Assembly: GCA_040384645.1 (NCBI GenBank)
Contig: JAZKIX010000246.1
Location: 1-15,541, forward strand
Reading direction: 5' to 3'
DNA from: JAZKIX01 sp040384645
Lineage (GTDB): Bacteria; Pseudomonadota; Gammaproteobacteria; Burkholderiales; Burkholderiaceae_D
Length of the DNA: 15,541 nucleotides
The first letter of the stretch is position 1; each line of letters starts with the position of its first letter. Below the pieces are notes generated by a model, which made no database searches, was not told the origin of the DNA, and saw nothing but the letters and a program-made list of their open reading frames with translations. Position numbers and translations under genes: made by a program. Shown here piece by piece: positions 15,232 through 15,541 of the stretch.

Positions 15232-15541
15232 TTTTTGTAGTAGTGAAACACGCTTGAATCAATCGTCCACGCAGGATTGGCAGTAAAGCGCTACGTTTGG
15301 CAAGTGAGGAAGCCTCTGGTTCGCGCCGCGCTTCCGCCCACACCGGGCTCGGGAAATGGGCGTCATCGGTATAACGCGGAATGACGTGCCAGTGTAGATG
15401 CGGCACCACATTGCCAAGACTGGCGATATTCATTTTGTGGGGCAACATGACTTCGCGCACGATGGTTTCGACTTGCCAGACTATTTCCATCAAGGCGCTG
15501 CGCTCAATAGCCGACAGGTCGCTCATTTCCCGCACGTGATC
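15215..15541 (-). CDS. HIT family (histidine triad) hydrolase, C-terminal part (cut by window edge)
   Basis: The frame is open at the right edge, with 108 codons in the window. The sequence reads in as DHVREMSDLS, so the GTG at 15535 is not a real start: HIT proteins continue further upstream, where the first strands and the nucleotide pocket lie. The histidine triad is PHLHWHVIPRY (H-x-H-x-H), preceded by LASLGN-type sequence (NIASLGNVV) and followed by DDAHFPSPVW, typical of the proteobacterial group. Family knowledge: HIT proteins hydrolyse or transfer nucleoside monophosphates from phosphoramidates or dinucleoside polyphosphates. The C-terminus overlaps the small membrane protein gene. 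Physiological substrate unknown. Confidence 0.9.
   Translation of the reverse strand, partial: DHVREMSDLSAIERSALMEIVWQVETIVREVMLPHKMNIASLGNVVPHLHWHVIPRYTDDAHFPSPVWAEARREPEASSLAKRSALLPILRGRLIQACFTTTKNGANG

Overview
The window looks like a chromosomal segment from a betaproteobacterium, most likely Burkholderiales and perhaps Oxalobacteraceae-like. The evidence is a moderate G+C content, a UbiE of betaproteobacterial type, and an edge gene order (HIT protein, DUF971 protein, then ubiE and a Tim44-like protein) that I remember as conserved in that order. No tool or database was used. Homology statements rest on recognised motifs, and identity counts were made by hand.

Layout. At the left edge, on the minus strand, ubiE (ubiquinone/menaquinone methyltransferase, 523-1257) is followed by the N-terminal part of a Tim44-like membrane protein (1-498, cut by the window edge). 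At the right edge, also on the minus strand, are a HIT-family hydrolase (cut by the edge), a small three-helix membrane protein, a DUF971 protein and a GxSG rhomboid protease. Between these housekeeping ends lies about 12 kb of accessory genes. They are a plus-strand pair, a lipid kinase of the diacylglycerol-kinase family and a metallophosphoesterase (1843-3581, 4-nt overlap). Next comes a minus-strand tandem of three paralogous exported proteins of unknown function (3873-8201). Upstream of these on the minus strand is a secreted metzincin protease with BACON-like and jelly-roll-like C-terminal domains (8438-10528). Last is a GH94 glycoside phosphorylase (10909-13266).

The main finding is a 71-bp element present four times: D 1429-1499, A 3718-3788, B 10801-10871 and C 13432-13502. 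All copies lie between genes, in the same orientation, and align without a single gap. Each starts with ATACTG-N4 followed by an imperfect CAGTAT, then CCAATG, GCGGGT and TATACCCCC at fixed distances. Hand-counted identities to copy C are about 72% (B), 66% (A) and 62% (D). The four copies divide the accessory region into three gene blocks (lipid kinase + phosphoesterase; exported paralogs + protease; GH94 phosphorylase) and mark its borders with the housekeeping genes. This resembles a cassette-like arrangement bounded by direct repeats, but no recombinase gene is present. A conserved regulatory site or a dispersed small repeat remains possible.

The second point of interest is the paralog tandem. 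Its three proteins have nearly invariant N- and C-terminal parts that enclose a roughly 100-residue, length-variable segment. They are encoded next to a secreted protease, which suggests an envelope or extracellular module of unknown role.
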